Assembly (NCBI GenBank): GCA_022494885.1
Contig: JAGVSM010000504.1
Location: 1-64,000 of the forward strand
Direction of reading: 5' to 3'
Length of the DNA stretch: 64,000 bases
Origin: Micrasema longulum
Taxonomy: Eukaryota > Arthropoda > Insecta > Trichoptera > Brachycentridae
The translations under genes and the position numbers were made by a program. Within the stretch, counting starts at the first letter, position 1. Each line of letters begins with the position of its first letter. Below are positions 11,361 through 21,993 of the stretch, piece by piece. The notes beneath the pieces were generated by a model. That model was not told the origin of the DNA. It saw only the letters and a program-made list of their open reading frames with translations, and made no database searches.

Positions 11361-11757
11361 ATCTATACTCTATGTCCAGGCGGATGAAGAATACAGTTTT
11401 GTGTGTGAAATAAATCCAGAATCCAAGGCGAGTGTTTTCGATTCGACGGGTGCTCCCAGGTAAAAGTCCTGAATGAGGAAATCGAGTGGCGATAAGTCCA
11501 CCTCATTGTGTATTAGTTTACGCATTCTCCTACTATTCCCGAAGCCTTGGATTAAATTTCTGCCAGGGTGGACGTGATATATTGATTTTAAAGGTTTTTT
11601 GAATTGCATTATTTAATTGTTACTGGACTGGCACTTGCGGCTTAAGACTGAACACCCTTACTTTCGTGTAACAGATAATCTAACTACGCTGCATTTGGTT
11701 TACCGTGCAGTGCCCTGTACTCCACCGGGTGCAGAAAAGGGGAAATGATGATTTGCA
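11361..11757 (+). repeat. SINE-1, most complete copy
   Basis: Leader (CGGATGAAGAATACAGTTTT; CCCAGGTAAAAGTCCTGAAT) at 11380-11490, tRNA-like head ~11500-11570 with a decayed B box (ATTAAATTTCTGCC), then the conserved tail (CTGGACTGGCACTTGCGGC; GCAGTGCCCTGTACTCCACC) ending in GAAATGATGATT. About 400 bp. The minus-strand open frame across it is a shadow. Confidence 0.75.
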
Positions 11758-12454
11758 TATGTTTGTCCATCAACGTTTGTCAACTTCGAGCAAAAATAGT
11801 TCACTATTTTTATATGATAAGCTCTGTTACCATAGAAGTCCGATAATACTCTAAAATATAGCTGAAATATTGGCCTGTCTCGATAAAATCTATTGAAAGG
11901 TTCAAACTGTAATTTCTATATAAATGATGGCAAATTTAGTTAATTAAATTATTAGGTTTATTGCATTGGTTGTCGCATCATATATTTTCAATAAAATGAT
12001 ACATTTAATATTATTATATTTTTACTGGTAGATTTATTATCCCTCGGGAATATTTTATAAGTGAATACTTTCAGCAAATTATGAATAATGAAGGCGACAC
12101 AACCAAAGGCAATAATTTACCACTATGCAAAATGTCGCATATACATGTTTGTATGTGCAGAACTTCCCTACAATATTTATGGTTCGGCTATTCCAACAAA
12201 CTTATTATTTACCTGTTGGAATTACATGGGTTGATTTATTGTGAAAATAATCTTAGAAATTCACAAACTCGGTATTAATATGCGTGTTTAACTTTAATTG
12301 TAGAATTATTTTAATTCACAGATGCAAGTCATGATGATCAGTTTTTAACACTAGGTTTAAAAACTCAAAATACGCAAGTAATAAAATACTCTTTATTTTC
12401 ACAAAACGTTATTCAGTGACTGATTGATTTTAGTTTTAAGTAGATTTTAGCTGC
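11758..12454. other. AT-rich DNA, nothing recognised
   Basis: The plus frame at 12081-12278 has no recognisable signature, and I see no splice-bounded exon. Confidence 0.5.
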
Positions 12455-12690
12455 TATTAGGTAAAAATCCTTAATAAGGAAATCGAAGAGAGATAAGTCC
12501 GCCCCGTTGTAAAGTATTTACCCCGTTCTCCTACCATTCTTGAGATCCCAGGTTCGGTTCTGGCAGGGTGGACGTTATATTTCCTTGTTTCTGGACTGGC
12601 ACCCGTAGCGTAAGACTGGTCACCTTCATATAACATGTGGACATCATACTTGGAAATACGGCGCAATTCGCACAGTGGTAAAAATCCATA
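12455..12690 (+). repeat. SINE-1, partial
   Basis: Starts inside the leader (TTAGGTAAAAATCCTTAATA) and has the tRNA-like middle with a near-perfect B box (GGTTCGGTTCTGG). It ends within the tail (CTGGACTGGCACCCGTAGCG; CTTCATATAACATG). The far tail is missing. Confidence 0.7.
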
Positions 12691-12712
12691 CGGCACAACA
12701 ATATAACCTAGA

Positions 12713-12903
12713 GTGGGTTGATATTTATAGTATTCTGATTTTTTTTCAAATTAGATTTATTTCATTAAAGGCAGGTAAACACAATTGGGTAACTTATCTT
12801 TACTTGATTTCCTTTTGCAGGATTTTCACCTTTCACTTTTAAAGTAGCCCCTGAATAAATTTTAAATAAATACAAAGTAATATAATAAATATCAATCCAC
12901 CCC
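12713..12903. mobile_element. MITE-1 copy 2
   Basis: Ends GTGGGTTGATATTTATAGTA and ATAAATATCAATCCACCCC, the same inverted termini as 636-814. ~190 bp. It lies directly downstream of a SINE-1 copy. The flank 12904-12955 is the reverse complement of the flank of copy 1, so homology extends outside the apparent termini. Confidence 0.6.
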
Positions 12904-12955
12904 AATTTAACCGTGCCGTATAGATTTGGACGATTTGTGGAAATTGGAATTACGT

Positions 12956-13971
12956 GTTCAATAAAAACACACTATTGTGTGCTTCGGAAGTCGGTAGATA
13001 CGCACCAATACTTAGGCTATTTGAATGTATTGGATGGCCTCAACTAAAATTGAGTTACCTATACAATCGTATGCAAAACTGTAATCGTCCTAATACCACT
13101 TTAGCGCGTGGTCCTCTGAATTAGTCAGTAGGTAGATATTGTAGATAATAGTTTCAACTATTTTATGAAGGACACTAATATTTGTTTAATATTATTACCG
13201 GTACCGATAAGGGCAGGTATTAATGTCATAAACACGTTAATAAGGTATTGTTATAAATTGAATATTACAACCAGAATTGTCTTCTTTAAAAAAAAAAGAG
13301 AATACAATATTATAAAAAAGGGTTTCAACTAAAATATTTTAGTAAATGTTTTTTTTTTTAAGTATAACCGAAGGCATAATTTTACGTAGAAATAAAAGAA
13401 AATGTCACAAAAATGTATGTGATTTAAATTGCTTGTATTTCTTTTCGAAAACAAAAAATTAAAAATTTGCTTCGGCCACTTTCATGTTCAATTTATAATC
13501 TTCAAATTACTCTAACAATTTTTTGTTTGTCTTTATTGAGATCCCAGATACCTAAGTTTAGTCTAAATTTGAAATGGCGTGATCTGCCGGTCTAAAAGTA
13601 ATTATTTTTTAGTTACACAAAACTTTTAAGTATATTTTTTAACAGAAATACATTTAAAAGTTATTTTTTTTATCTAATTTCTATTTTTTTTTTTATTTTT
13701 TATTATTGCGCGATTAACAAAACCATTCGTTTAAAAATGGCAAAATTGTATGATTTCCTCATTTTGCGTGCGTTTTACCAGACTACAGCCTTAAGAATGA
13801 GACGGTTTTTGAACGTACATATTTATAATAAGCCAGTCATATATGCAAGTAACACCTATAAACCCTTAATTATGTACTAGTATGTTGAGTATATATTACA
13901 TGTATCTATCTCGAGCTCGAGAGAAGTTTGACTTCTTTTGTATAATTATCTCCTGTGAGTGAGATTTTATT
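12956..13971. other. AT-rich DNA, nothing recognised
   Basis: Contains several A and T runs (13290, 13350, 13680). No coding pattern or repeat family recognised. Confidence 0.5.
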
Positions 13972-14190
13972 TTAAAAAACAACCGAGTGGTCATCGGAAA
14001 ATGCAGAGATAGAGAAGTCTTTCCCGACATCCGAACGCCAATTTGATGTTTCACTTGGACAGCCGACATCAGCATCCATTTTGAAATTAGTGTTGAAGGT
14101 GTTTACACCAAGTGGGAATATTACCATGAGAGTTTGAAACAACTTCTCTGGTCTCTCAGATGCAGATGTGAATGAATTGCTTACTAACAT
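13972..14190 (-). other. Unassigned open frame, possible exon
   Basis: A 72-codon minus frame, GC-richer than its surroundings, with a protein-like composition (SNSFTSASERPEKLFQTLMV; later GCPSETSNWRSDVGKDF). I recognise no domain. It could be a host exon fused to non-coding sequence at the 5' side, a TE relic, or chance. Confidence 0.25.
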
Positions 14191-14313
14191 TTCGAAGCTT
14201 CATGTCAGTTGCTTAAGGAATCAAATTTAGTATTATAGAAATTTAATTACGCATGAATTCTTCGTCTTTGACTTTTTCACGCATGATTTTTCATCTCCTC
14301 TTCTTATCCCATC

Positions 14314-14386
14314 TACCTCGCGGTCTAGTGGTCAGCGCGTTTACCGAGCGTCAGAGAGGTTTCGGGGTTGATTACAAGTGTAAATC
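14314..14386 (+). repeat. tRNA-like SINE head
   Basis: CTCGCGGTCTAGTGGTCAGC matches the A-box region of tRNA-derived SINE heads. GGTTTCGGGGTTGATTAC is a weak B box. No discriminating acceptor-stem pairing is seen, so it is not a functional tRNA gene. Confidence 0.45.
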
Positions 14387-15139
14387 GATGTTAAATGAAT
14401 TAAAAGTCCTAACATACATATAAAAGAAAATAATATGTTATTATACAATGGAATTTGTTTATGAAAATACAAAATTTTGTAAAAAAAATATCCAAGCCAA
14501 TTTAAACATGATCACAATACCTAAGAAAAGGTAAAAATCGGACTTCCATTTAGAAAAAAGGCAGAGTCATTCAATCAAATTTTATGTAAGGTAGTAAGAC
14601 AATATTATGATATGGGAAAAAATATTCATTCAGAAAAACAAAATCAGGATGAAGATTAAAAAATATGTGTTAAACGTCTTATAAATGAAACATCAACTAC
14701 AAATTTTCAAAAAATGAGATTGATTCATAACTGGCACTAAATATTTTTTGAGTAAAAAACAAAAAATATATATTGTATTTCATAAAAACAAAAATGCATG
14801 TTTTATAATATTCTGCTTTTGGTTTTATTTAAATTGTTGATTTGGGATAAGCTTTTTAATTTATGTTGCAATATGTCAAAATTATTAGTTACCAAGTGCC
14901 AGAAACCCGACGATATGCACGTTGTTATTACTAAGGCACACATATGGATATGTTTATGTGTGCCCTACTTCAAGATTCAAAATAAATAGGCGTTTAAAAT
15001 ATAAGCCATCTTACAAACTACTCGTATGTAAAATTACGCTGCAATGCGCCCTGGAGAAGATTTGTCCTGATGCGGCCTTTGCGTAAACTGTTCAGTTTAA
15101 AAGTTGTATTTAATAAAATATAACAAAAATGATTATCAA
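14387..15139. other. AT-rich DNA, nothing recognised
   Basis: Short AT-rich frames only; the plus frame at 14798-14989 has no family signature. Confidence 0.5.
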
Positions 15140-15450
15140 TACAATTTGATAGTTTGGACATGCAGAGCGAATGGACAGCGAAAGGACGTTTAAAACGATT
15201 TACGATGCAAATATTGACGAATGCAGAAATAGAGGAAGACCGAGAAAAACATGACATGACCAAATCTAACAAATGCTTGAAGATGGACATGTCGAAAGTC
15301 GGAATAATCGGCGTGCGTGCAAAAGAAGATGTAAGAATGTAGAGGAAGCGAGATCTGTATGCGAAGACAGAGTGATATGGCGTTTTATCCTTTCTGCCTA
15401 CCCTTACGGAGAAACGGCTAAAATTTTTGTTGAGTGCTTCTTTTTGTATG
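15140..15450 (+). pseudogene. RTE-B retrotransposon C-terminal fragment, copy 1
   Basis: Across frames the plus strand reads FGHAERMDSERTFKTIYDAN, then RNRGRPRKTWHDQI, then VEEARSVCEDRVIWRFIL. The order GHxxRM - GRPR - W - EEA - DRxxWR is the C-terminal tail of many insect RTE-like reverse transcriptases. Frame changes and a stop make it inactive. The segment coding LKMDMSKVGIIGVR in another frame recurs at 59.7 kb. Confidence 0.65.
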
Positions 15451-16457
15451 CGATCAAGATAATTTGATAAGAATTGATTTCTTTATTGCTTTATTGCGTT
15501 TTTCGTGTATCTTAAAAATTACACTCATTAAAGGGGTAGACCCATGATTGATTCGCTGTATTGCAAAATAAGAAATAAGTATCAATAATTTGCGAAGTTT
15601 TAACTCATACTTTAAAACGTTTTATCCTTGGACTAAAAAAAACATTAAAATAGGCTGTTAAATATATCCGTAGTTCAAGGTCCAGCTGGCCTGTCATTTG
15701 GTTGCTAAATTCATAAAATACACATTGTGTAGTAATCCAATTAATTATTATAAGAAAAGAACGGTCCGAAAAACTAGTTTGTGGACTAATGGGGTCATTA
15801 ATCTTTCTAACAAAACAAATTTGGACAAAAATGGTTTAACCTTCGCAGTGAAAAATATCTTGTTAATGCAAAGCCTTTTTTGTAGCCCTGTTGTATTTTT
15901 GTTTTACTCGGGTTTACCACATGTCCGAGCGTTGATATTTCAACAAAAGCCTATATTTTTTGTCAAATTATGTATCTATTTTTTAAGTAATTTATAATAT
16001 TAGCTTTGTACATTAATTACACACACATTATGAATACAATGTATACTTTTTTACATGTTAAATACCTGCGTATTTATTTATTATTAAGTATGCATAGCCA
16101 CTGTATTTTATTTACTCGTATTATCTTATTATAAATAAACTTTTTAATATATTTTTTTTTATTACATTATTTAAAAACTTCAGGGTTTTAAAGTTGTACC
16201 TACAACTCTATTTAAATTGACTTTTGGAAATGTTTAAATTCCAAAGTTACTTATAAAAACCATTGTTTCGAGTATAAAGACCTCTATAAATATAATTCAA
16301 CACATTCAATTTAATACTAGTCGAGGAGTAACGTACAGGTATTAGACGAAAAAGGAGTCAAAGCTTCCTATTGCAACTGCAATATTGAGGTTTTATCCAT
16401 AACCTTTATATAAAAAATAAACGTCGTTGATTTCAAAGAACTGTTGAACGGATTTCT
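15451..16457. other. AT-rich DNA, nothing recognised
   Basis: The plus frame at 15698-15997 (99 codons, K/N/F-rich) has no signature and no splice context. I regard it as chance. Confidence 0.45.
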
Positions 16458-16779
16458 CTATAAACCGCTAAATACACTCGAGACTTGACGAACGCGACCG
16501 GAGCCGGGCCGTTGGAATAGGGTTACATAAAAAAGGACGGTTGAGATGATCGCTCCAAGACAGATGAGTACAGCACCACAGATGGACGTGGGACCGTCGC
16601 GGTCAGTGGCTGCACCGCGCAGCATTGACCGCATCGCGTTCATGCGCTCCTGGTAAAATACTCATCCATTTCCCCGTTAACTATACGAAACCCGAGCTAT
16701 TTATTATACGAAAACCCCCCAGAACACACTTACTATTGAAATCGAGGGGTTTTGACGAATAAACCGTGAATTGAAATAG
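16458..16779 (-). CDS. Two-exon 3' end of an unidentified host membrane protein gene
   Basis: Exon A is 16734-16779, preceded by ATTCTTCAG and followed by GTAAGTGT. Exon B is 16458-16649, preceded by GTATTTTACCAG. The 84-bp intron has a typical insect length. Joined at codon phase 0 the frame stays open: YFNSRFIRQNPSISI from exon A, then ERMNAMRSMLRGAATDRDG, and a hydrophobic stretch CGAVLICLGAIISTVLFYV (a likely membrane helix) before a basic tail and TAG. The exons are much GC-richer than their surroundings. Upstream exons were not found. Two independent splice signals in a consistent frame argue for a real gene. A donor inside exon B (TATGTAACC) cannot be excluded. Confidence 0.5.
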
Positions 16780-17931
16780 CTGAAGAATATTTTTTATTAC
16801 AAATTACAGTTAAAATTCTTATCGTTTATAGACTTATAGTAAACCCAAAAGAAATCAAAAGTAATCTGCTAACGGATTTTAATTTTTGAGATTTTACCTC
16901 TGCCTTTAAAATATCCATTTACCAGTATTATCGTTCAATGTTTCAAGTTTTAAAGGTTTTATTATTTAACGATTTTCCCCTTTTCGCAAACGGGGATACT
17001 TAATTAATTAAAAAAACATTTTTCGCCCTTTAACTTTACTGACAGCAAAATAAAGGTTATTACGAACCCAATTATTTATCTGCAGAACTCATATTTTTAG
17101 AAATGATCAGTTAATCTATATTATCACATTCGAGTAATTTGAACAAATAATATAAATATTTCAGATATATGTACTACTTGAACCATTAAATATGGGGCAG
17201 AAATGAGTCACACTACTAGAACTAACATAATATACCGAATGATAGAAATGAGTCTAGATCCATCTTATACTGTTTGTGCCGCTAAAAGTATGATACAAGT
17301 ACAAATGCGCATACTTATTTTATTAAAACTAAAGTTGAGCAGCCGGCTTAAATGATTTATTAATGTTTTTAATGGTCGTATACGTGTATTGTTAATACCA
17401 TTGATGCAGGCATACACGAGGAACATTTTCTCATTTAAATCGAAATCAACAAAAATGCAGTTATAATGTTATGTCTGCCAATCAAAGACATTCCTTCATT
17501 TTTAAATATTGAAGCATAATAGACGCTTATTTGTTACCTTTCTAAGACTAACCTCAAGGTGTACCACAGTATCGTCCATTACAAAATCATTTGAAGCATA
17601 AGGAAATCATCTTAACACTTCTCTGCGGTATCACTTTCCACTGTAATGAAGCAGTAATAATACATTATAATGTCTCGTCCGGCTAGGTTTCTTATATAAA
17701 TACAGGTTTGAGTGCAACGATACATATGAAAAGGGTCACCTATGTTATATGATTATGTAATAATTAATTTGCAATAATATGTACCTGCATCCGTCCGCTC
17801 CACGAATAATTTGCTGCATGCAGAAAATTATTTATTTAACGAAGCGTAAAACTAATCGCCTCGTTTTGTGCGATTTTGATACCTAGAACTACTAGATACC
17901 TAGAACTGGTGCTCCAACTGCAGGTGTCTCG
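16780..17931. other. AT-rich DNA, no feature recognised
   Basis: Would hold the intron upstream of exon A. No further exon on the minus strand could be identified with confidence. The minus frame at 17836-18030 overlaps the hairpin below and has no signature. Confidence 0.4.
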
Positions 17932-17969
17932 ATCATTTCGGTCAGGTGTGGTCACCTGACTGAAATGAT
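17932..17969. repeat. Perfect-type inverted repeat, 17-bp arms
   Basis: ATCATTTCGGTCAGGTG, four-base spacer TGGT, then CACCTGACTGAAATGAT. Arms pair at 16 of 17 positions. It could extrude as a cruciform or fold as RNA. No terminator or gene context explains it. Confidence 0.8.
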
Positions 17970-18034
17970 TCTTACCCTTCAGATGCCGTCCAGGAGCAAT
18001 TAAATATCGCAGTGCATCTGTCGCCGCCAAATTG

Positions 18035-18240
18035 TTAAATCAGCCACTCAAGTGAGCGGCTAGGCTGTTTAGTAAATGCCGGCATTCGACTAAATGGCTA
18101 GGCCGTTCGTTGAATGAACGTTTAACGAAATGGTTGAACGTCGCTTAAACTCTTAAATTTTAATACAACAATAATAACATTTTAATTTATTATGTTATAT
18201 AAATTTAGTTTTATGTTAGGATAGGTTGGGTTAAGTTTAA
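18035..18240 (+). repeat. Outer inverted arm, left, around the Penelope element
   Basis: Contains GGCTAGGCCGTTCGTTGAAT and GGTTGAACG motifs, then TTAGGATAGGTTGGGTTAAG. The right-hand segment 20635-20835, read in reverse, has the same order: GCTAAACAGTTGAAACAGCC, GATTAGGCCGTTTGAATG, GGTTAGGTTTGGTTAA. Inference: the arms of a decayed DNA element into which, or beside which, the Penelope-like element inserted. The GGTTAGG runs resemble the insect telomeric TTAGG unit. Confidence 0.45.
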
Positions 18241-18287
18241 TATATTATTGTTATCAAAAACATTTTCACTTTGTGGTATGACATTTT

Positions 18288-18488
18288 GCACTTATTTGTT
18301 TATACATTTGTATGAACCACCTTAATTTAAAAAAAATTATTACACTTCGACCGGTTTCGAGGTTACAATCTTATCGCCAGGAATTTAACTAACTTATAAT
18401 TACACGCGTTGCTATTTATATAATAAAGTATTGTATGAGACAGAAAATTGAAAGAAAGAGAGAGAAAGAAGATAACATAAATCATAAC
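18288..18488 (-). repeat. Left pseudo-LTR of the Penelope-like element
   Basis: Reverse complement of 19868-20067 with scattered mismatches. It shares the pyrimidine/purine-rich GAAAGAAAGAGAGAGAAAG block and the TCGAAACCGGTCGAAGTGT motif (on the minus strand). Here the hammerhead-like core is damaged: CTGGCGA replaces CTGACGA and the stem II 5' strand is changed. It lies in the coding sense, at the 3' end of the element. Confidence 0.8.
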
Positions 18489-18713
18489 GGGAATAGTTTT
18501 AAAAGAGGACTCGAAGTTAAATTTAATTGATTATTTATTATTTGAAGTTTTTGATTAATGGCTTTACTTATTTCTAATCGTTCTAAATTATTTAAACGAA
18601 AACCATTTTTATTGACATGCAAAATTTCTACACACGTTTATTGATTAAATTCATGGTTTTCAGATATAAGATGATTTGCGAATTCTGAAAAATTATTTAT
18701 ATCTTTTATGTTC

Positions 18714-19860
18714 TTAATTATTTCTTATATGTTCTTTGATTCTAACTTTAAATTTACGTGAAGTTTTTCCAATATTGAAATTTGGGCAATTTAAACAATT
18801 TGATTTATAAATTCCCGAATGATTTAATTTACCATCCTTATCTTTACAATTTGTTAATATTTTACCTATGTTATTATTAGTATAAAAAGCTGGCCTAATA
18901 TTGTTAGGTAAAATTTGTGCTATATTATTAGAAAATGAATTAATGTACAAAATTCTACGCCAGTTCTCATTTTTATTGGAAATATTTTGGGAACTGTATA
19001 AGTATTTTTTCCTATAGTTTAATTTAAGTTTTTTATTCAAAATATTGTCAATCAAATTTAGCTCATAGCCATTATTGAAAGCAATACTCTTTATAGTATT
19101 TAATTCCAAGTCAATTTTTTTTTTTTTAGTGGTATTGAAGTAAGCCGATGTATCATATAATGGAAAGCAGAGTGTTTATGTGATAAAGGATGATTATAAG
19201 ATTTATGGGTGACCGTATCTGTATATGTCTGTTTTCTAAATATTTTTAATTCAATTTTATTTTTTGTATTCATTAAAGTTAAATCTAAAAAGTTAAGTTG
19301 TGAATTTGATTCAATTTCTAAAGTAAATTGTATTTTCTGTTGGAAGGAATTTAATAAATTTAAAAATGAATCTAATTGACGATCTGATCAAATCAATCCA
19401 TATGCAGATCACGTCGTCAACATATCTTCTCCACAGTAAACCATTATTTAATAAAGGAGATTTACAATCAAAAATTAAATTTTCTAAATAATGAACAAAA
19501 ATATCAGCAATCAATGGACTTGTTGGGGCACCCATAGGTAAACCTTCAGAATGGGTATATACTACATTATTAAATTAAAAATAATTTTGATAAATACATA
19601 TATTAAACAAACGTGAAAGATCGTCATAGACATTTTTTATTAGATCTGAATTATTTAAAATATTTGAAATTACATTTTTTGTTTCAACAGTTGGTATATT
19701 TGTAAATAACTTAACAATATCAAAAGACACTAATTTGTCATTTCTAGGTAAATTAAAATCTTTAAGAATATTGACCACCTCTAATGAGTTTTTAATAGTA
19801 TAATGATGTTTAAAAATATCCAATGATTTTACTGTATTTATTAGAAAAGACCCAAGTTTA
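18714..19860 (-). pseudogene. Penelope-type reverse transcriptase / GIY-YIG endonuclease, broken
   Basis: Minus-strand order, N to C: LVSFDIVKLFTNIP (RT motif with catalytic Asp; 19575-19823 frame), MGAPTSPLIADIFVHYLE and WRRYVDDVICIW (the YxDD active site; 19311-19535). After a gap comes HSGIYKSNCLNCPNFNIGKT followed by RxFxxRxxEH (GIY-YIG with the CxxC linker typical of Penelope; 18714-19109). In the second endonuclease motif the usual Tyr is replaced (FNIG). Stops near 19540-19575 and 19110-19310 separate the pieces. The protein would reverse-transcribe and nick target DNA. This copy cannot. Confidence 0.85.
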
Positions 19861-19867
19861 AATGTTG

Positions 19868-20067
19868 GTTATGATTTATTTTATCTTCTTTCTCTCTCTC
19901 TTTCAATTTTCTGTCTCATACAATATTTTATTATATAAATAGCAAGGCGTGTAATTATAAGTTAGTTAAATTCCTGACGATGAGGTTGTAACCTCGAAAC
20001 CGGTCGAAGTGTAATAAAAAATAAATAAAATTAAAGTGGTTTATACAAATTTATAAACAAATAAGTG
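19868..20067 (+). repeat. Right pseudo-LTR of the Penelope-like element
   Basis: Inverted partner of 18288-18488. It carries the better-preserved hammerhead-like motif at 19962-20012. Its orientation is opposite to the coding strand, as found in elements with inverted pseudo-LTRs. Confidence 0.8.
19962..20012 (+). ncRNA. Candidate type I hammerhead ribozyme motif
   Basis: CTGACGA (19974-19980) fits the CUGANGA box. GAGGTT (19982-19987) pairs with AACCTC (19990-19995) as stem II. GAAAC (19996-20000) is the second core box. ACC|GGTC gives a two-base-pair stem III (A-U, C-G) around a CG loop, with cleavage expected after C20005. TTC/GAA starts stem I. Minimal stem III hammerheads are known from Penelope-like elements. 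Oddity: T19981 is an unpaired base between the first box and stem II. Activity is not shown. Confidence 0.6.
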
Positions 20068-20634
20068 TAAGTTTAATATAGCTGCCTACCGCACCCGTCA
20101 CACGTCGAGCTCTCTATTTCATGTGCCAGCAGTTCGTACGAACTATGCCCAGAACTCTCCACTTATACGTTTAGCTCGTGAATATAATTCAAACTTTCCC
20201 CTCATTGATCCGCTTGATTGTCACTAATTTAGACTTAAAATGCGCGTTTTAAAACAATTTTTTTTTTTTTATACTTAGTTTCTATAATAAAATCTTATTT
20301 TATCTCTAATTCTTAATATTTCATATATTTTTGACCCTTGTGCAATAATATTTACATACATGTCCAGGGTGGACATTTACATACATGTCCACCCTTATTC
20401 CATAATAACACCCACTCACCCACCCTCTCACACACTTACACTAACTTAAACACACTAGCATGTATTGTACGAGTATTTAATGTATTTCTGTGGATATCTG
20501 TCATTGGTTTTATTCTCTGTTTATTTTATTTGTTATATTTTTTTTACATGTATCACTGTTGATATCCCTCATAAATAAAATAAAATAAAATAGTTTAATT
20601 AGTTAAAAAATCATTTTTTTTTTTATAAAATTTA
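20068..20634. other. No gene; short perfect inverted repeat at 20367-20394
   Basis: GGGTGGACAT (20367-20376), eight-base spacer, ATGTCCACCC (20385-20394), inside a direct repeat of TTTACATACATGTCCA. The plus frame at 20338-20562 is chance. Nothing else recognised. Confidence 0.5.
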
Positions 20635-20835
20635 ACCAAACCTAACCTGGTGGTTTTTGGTTCGGCTGTTTCCATAGGACTAGCTTTCAACCAGTCAACA
20701 CGTTGAACGTTGAGCCATCTTAACCCATTCAAACGGCCTAATCATTCAGTTGGGCGGCTGTTTCAACTGTTTAGCGGCGACATATTCACCATTCAACCCC
20801 GACCCCAAGCATGGTAAACTAATACACCAACCATC
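20635..20835 (-). repeat. Outer inverted arm, right
   Basis: Reverse-complement counterpart of 18035-18240: same order of the GCTAAACAG, TTAGGCCGTT, TTGAACGTTGAGCC and TAACC-rich motifs, strongly diverged. Together with the left arm it would frame a ~2.8-kb unit containing the Penelope-like element. Confidence 0.4.
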
Positions 20836-21761
20836 ACACCACGAAGCAGACAATTTATTATCCCACCGAGAAAATTGTATACAAATAAGCCATAATATTC
20901 TATTTTTAGATAGTGAATAATAAGAAATATAATATAAACTGAACTAGATTGCGCTTCTTTGGGAGTTTAGTGGACCTAAGTAATAGATGCTGAAGATTCA
21001 AGCTCTCTCGAATTTTACTATAAAAATACAAATATTTTTTTTTCATTCGCAAAAATAACAAAAAATCGTTATAAAATGTCCCAATAAGAAATAAAGAAAA
21101 AATCAGACTATTGTTTCGAAAAAAAAAAACGTAGATCCAAACTTGAACTTTATTACCTATTAAGTTGCTTATTCAAATGTCCACACAAATTTAAATAAAA
21201 AAAATATTTAATATTAATTTAACACATACATTTGTTACATTATTTTAACAATTTATTACCATTTTCAACATTATGGTTTTCAGATATTGTCATATTAAAC
21301 TTTGTTTTTAAATTACGTAAATCTGCAATTTATGATTTGAAAATAATGGTTGACACAAATGAATGATTAAACTTTAATACCCCAGTTAATTTATTTTTAA
21401 AGTGTGTTAAGAATGATTTCTAATTAGGTTACATGTAGGAGGGACCAAATTGTTATTATAAAATGAAATAAGGTGTCTTACATATTAACCCTACGATGCC
21501 CAATGTAGACAATCTGCTACATACCGATAATCACACGTATAAAAGTGATTTCAAACATGTTTATCATTCAGCGACTAGTTTATTATATTAAGTACATAGT
21601 ATCCATTATAATTTATTTTAAGTCGCCACCAGGGTAAATTTTTTCGATAAAATTTAAAACCAAAAGGCAGTTGCACGTATACTGTCAAAGAAAGATTTGT
21701 TTGTTCTTTATTTAAGATCGAAGTTATAATTGTTTCCGCAACTTTCATTATGATATAAAAA
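20836..21761. other. AT-rich DNA, nothing recognised
   Basis: The minus frame at 21575-21796 (SLTVYVQLPFGFKFYRKNL) is the only protein-like piece. No family can be assigned, and it may belong to the element ending at 21993. Confidence 0.4.
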
Positions 21762-21993
21762 GATGATTTTGATAAAATCATGAATAAAGTTATCAATGAA
21801 ACTTCTTGGTTAAGTTTTAATTTTTCATTATTTTGACCAGCGAGCGCTTTTGTCTAAGGCATGGCAACTGGTGACAAGACAGTCTTAAAGATGCCTACTT
21901 AGACGAAAGCACTCGTTGCTCAAAATAATAAAAAAGTTAAACTAAATCAAGAAGTATCGTGGATAACGTTATTTATAATTTTATCAAAATCAT
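21762..21993. repeat. Palindromic pseudo-LTR-like unit, ~93-bp arms
   Basis: Left arm from ATGATTTTGATAAAATCA to TTTGTCTAAGGCAT; right arm is its inverse, ending TTATCAAAATCAT. The inner part carries GACCAGCGAGCGCTTTTGTC and its inverse GACGAAAGCACTCGTTGCTC. On the plus strand GATGCCTACTTAGACGAAAG has a stem and a GAAA box arranged like a decayed hammerhead, and the upstream box TTAAAGA deviates from CUGANGA. The same motif occurs singly at 40560. Likely the ends of another Penelope-like or related element. Confidence 0.55.

Larger units (their letters stand above)
18288..20067 (-). mobile_element. Penelope-like element (reverse transcriptase + GIY-YIG)
   Basis: A ~1.78-kb unit bounded by ~200-bp inverted repeats (18288-18488 and 19868-20067) with internal minus-strand coding for a Penelope-type reverse transcriptase followed by a GIY-YIG endonuclease. 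Penelope-like elements are known for pseudo-LTRs in variable orientation and for this domain order. The N-terminal RT part is missing (5' truncated) and stops interrupt the frame, so the copy is dead. Both outer ends carry CACTTATTTGTTTA-type sequence. A target duplication could not be fixed. Confidence 0.85.

Noticed and set aside
11370..11609. 79-codon minus-strand frame as a gene
   Set aside because: Lies entirely inside a SINE-1 copy.
15698..15997. 99-codon plus-strand frame as a gene
   Set aside because: AT-driven K/N/F/L-rich composition, no motifs, no splice or homologous copy.
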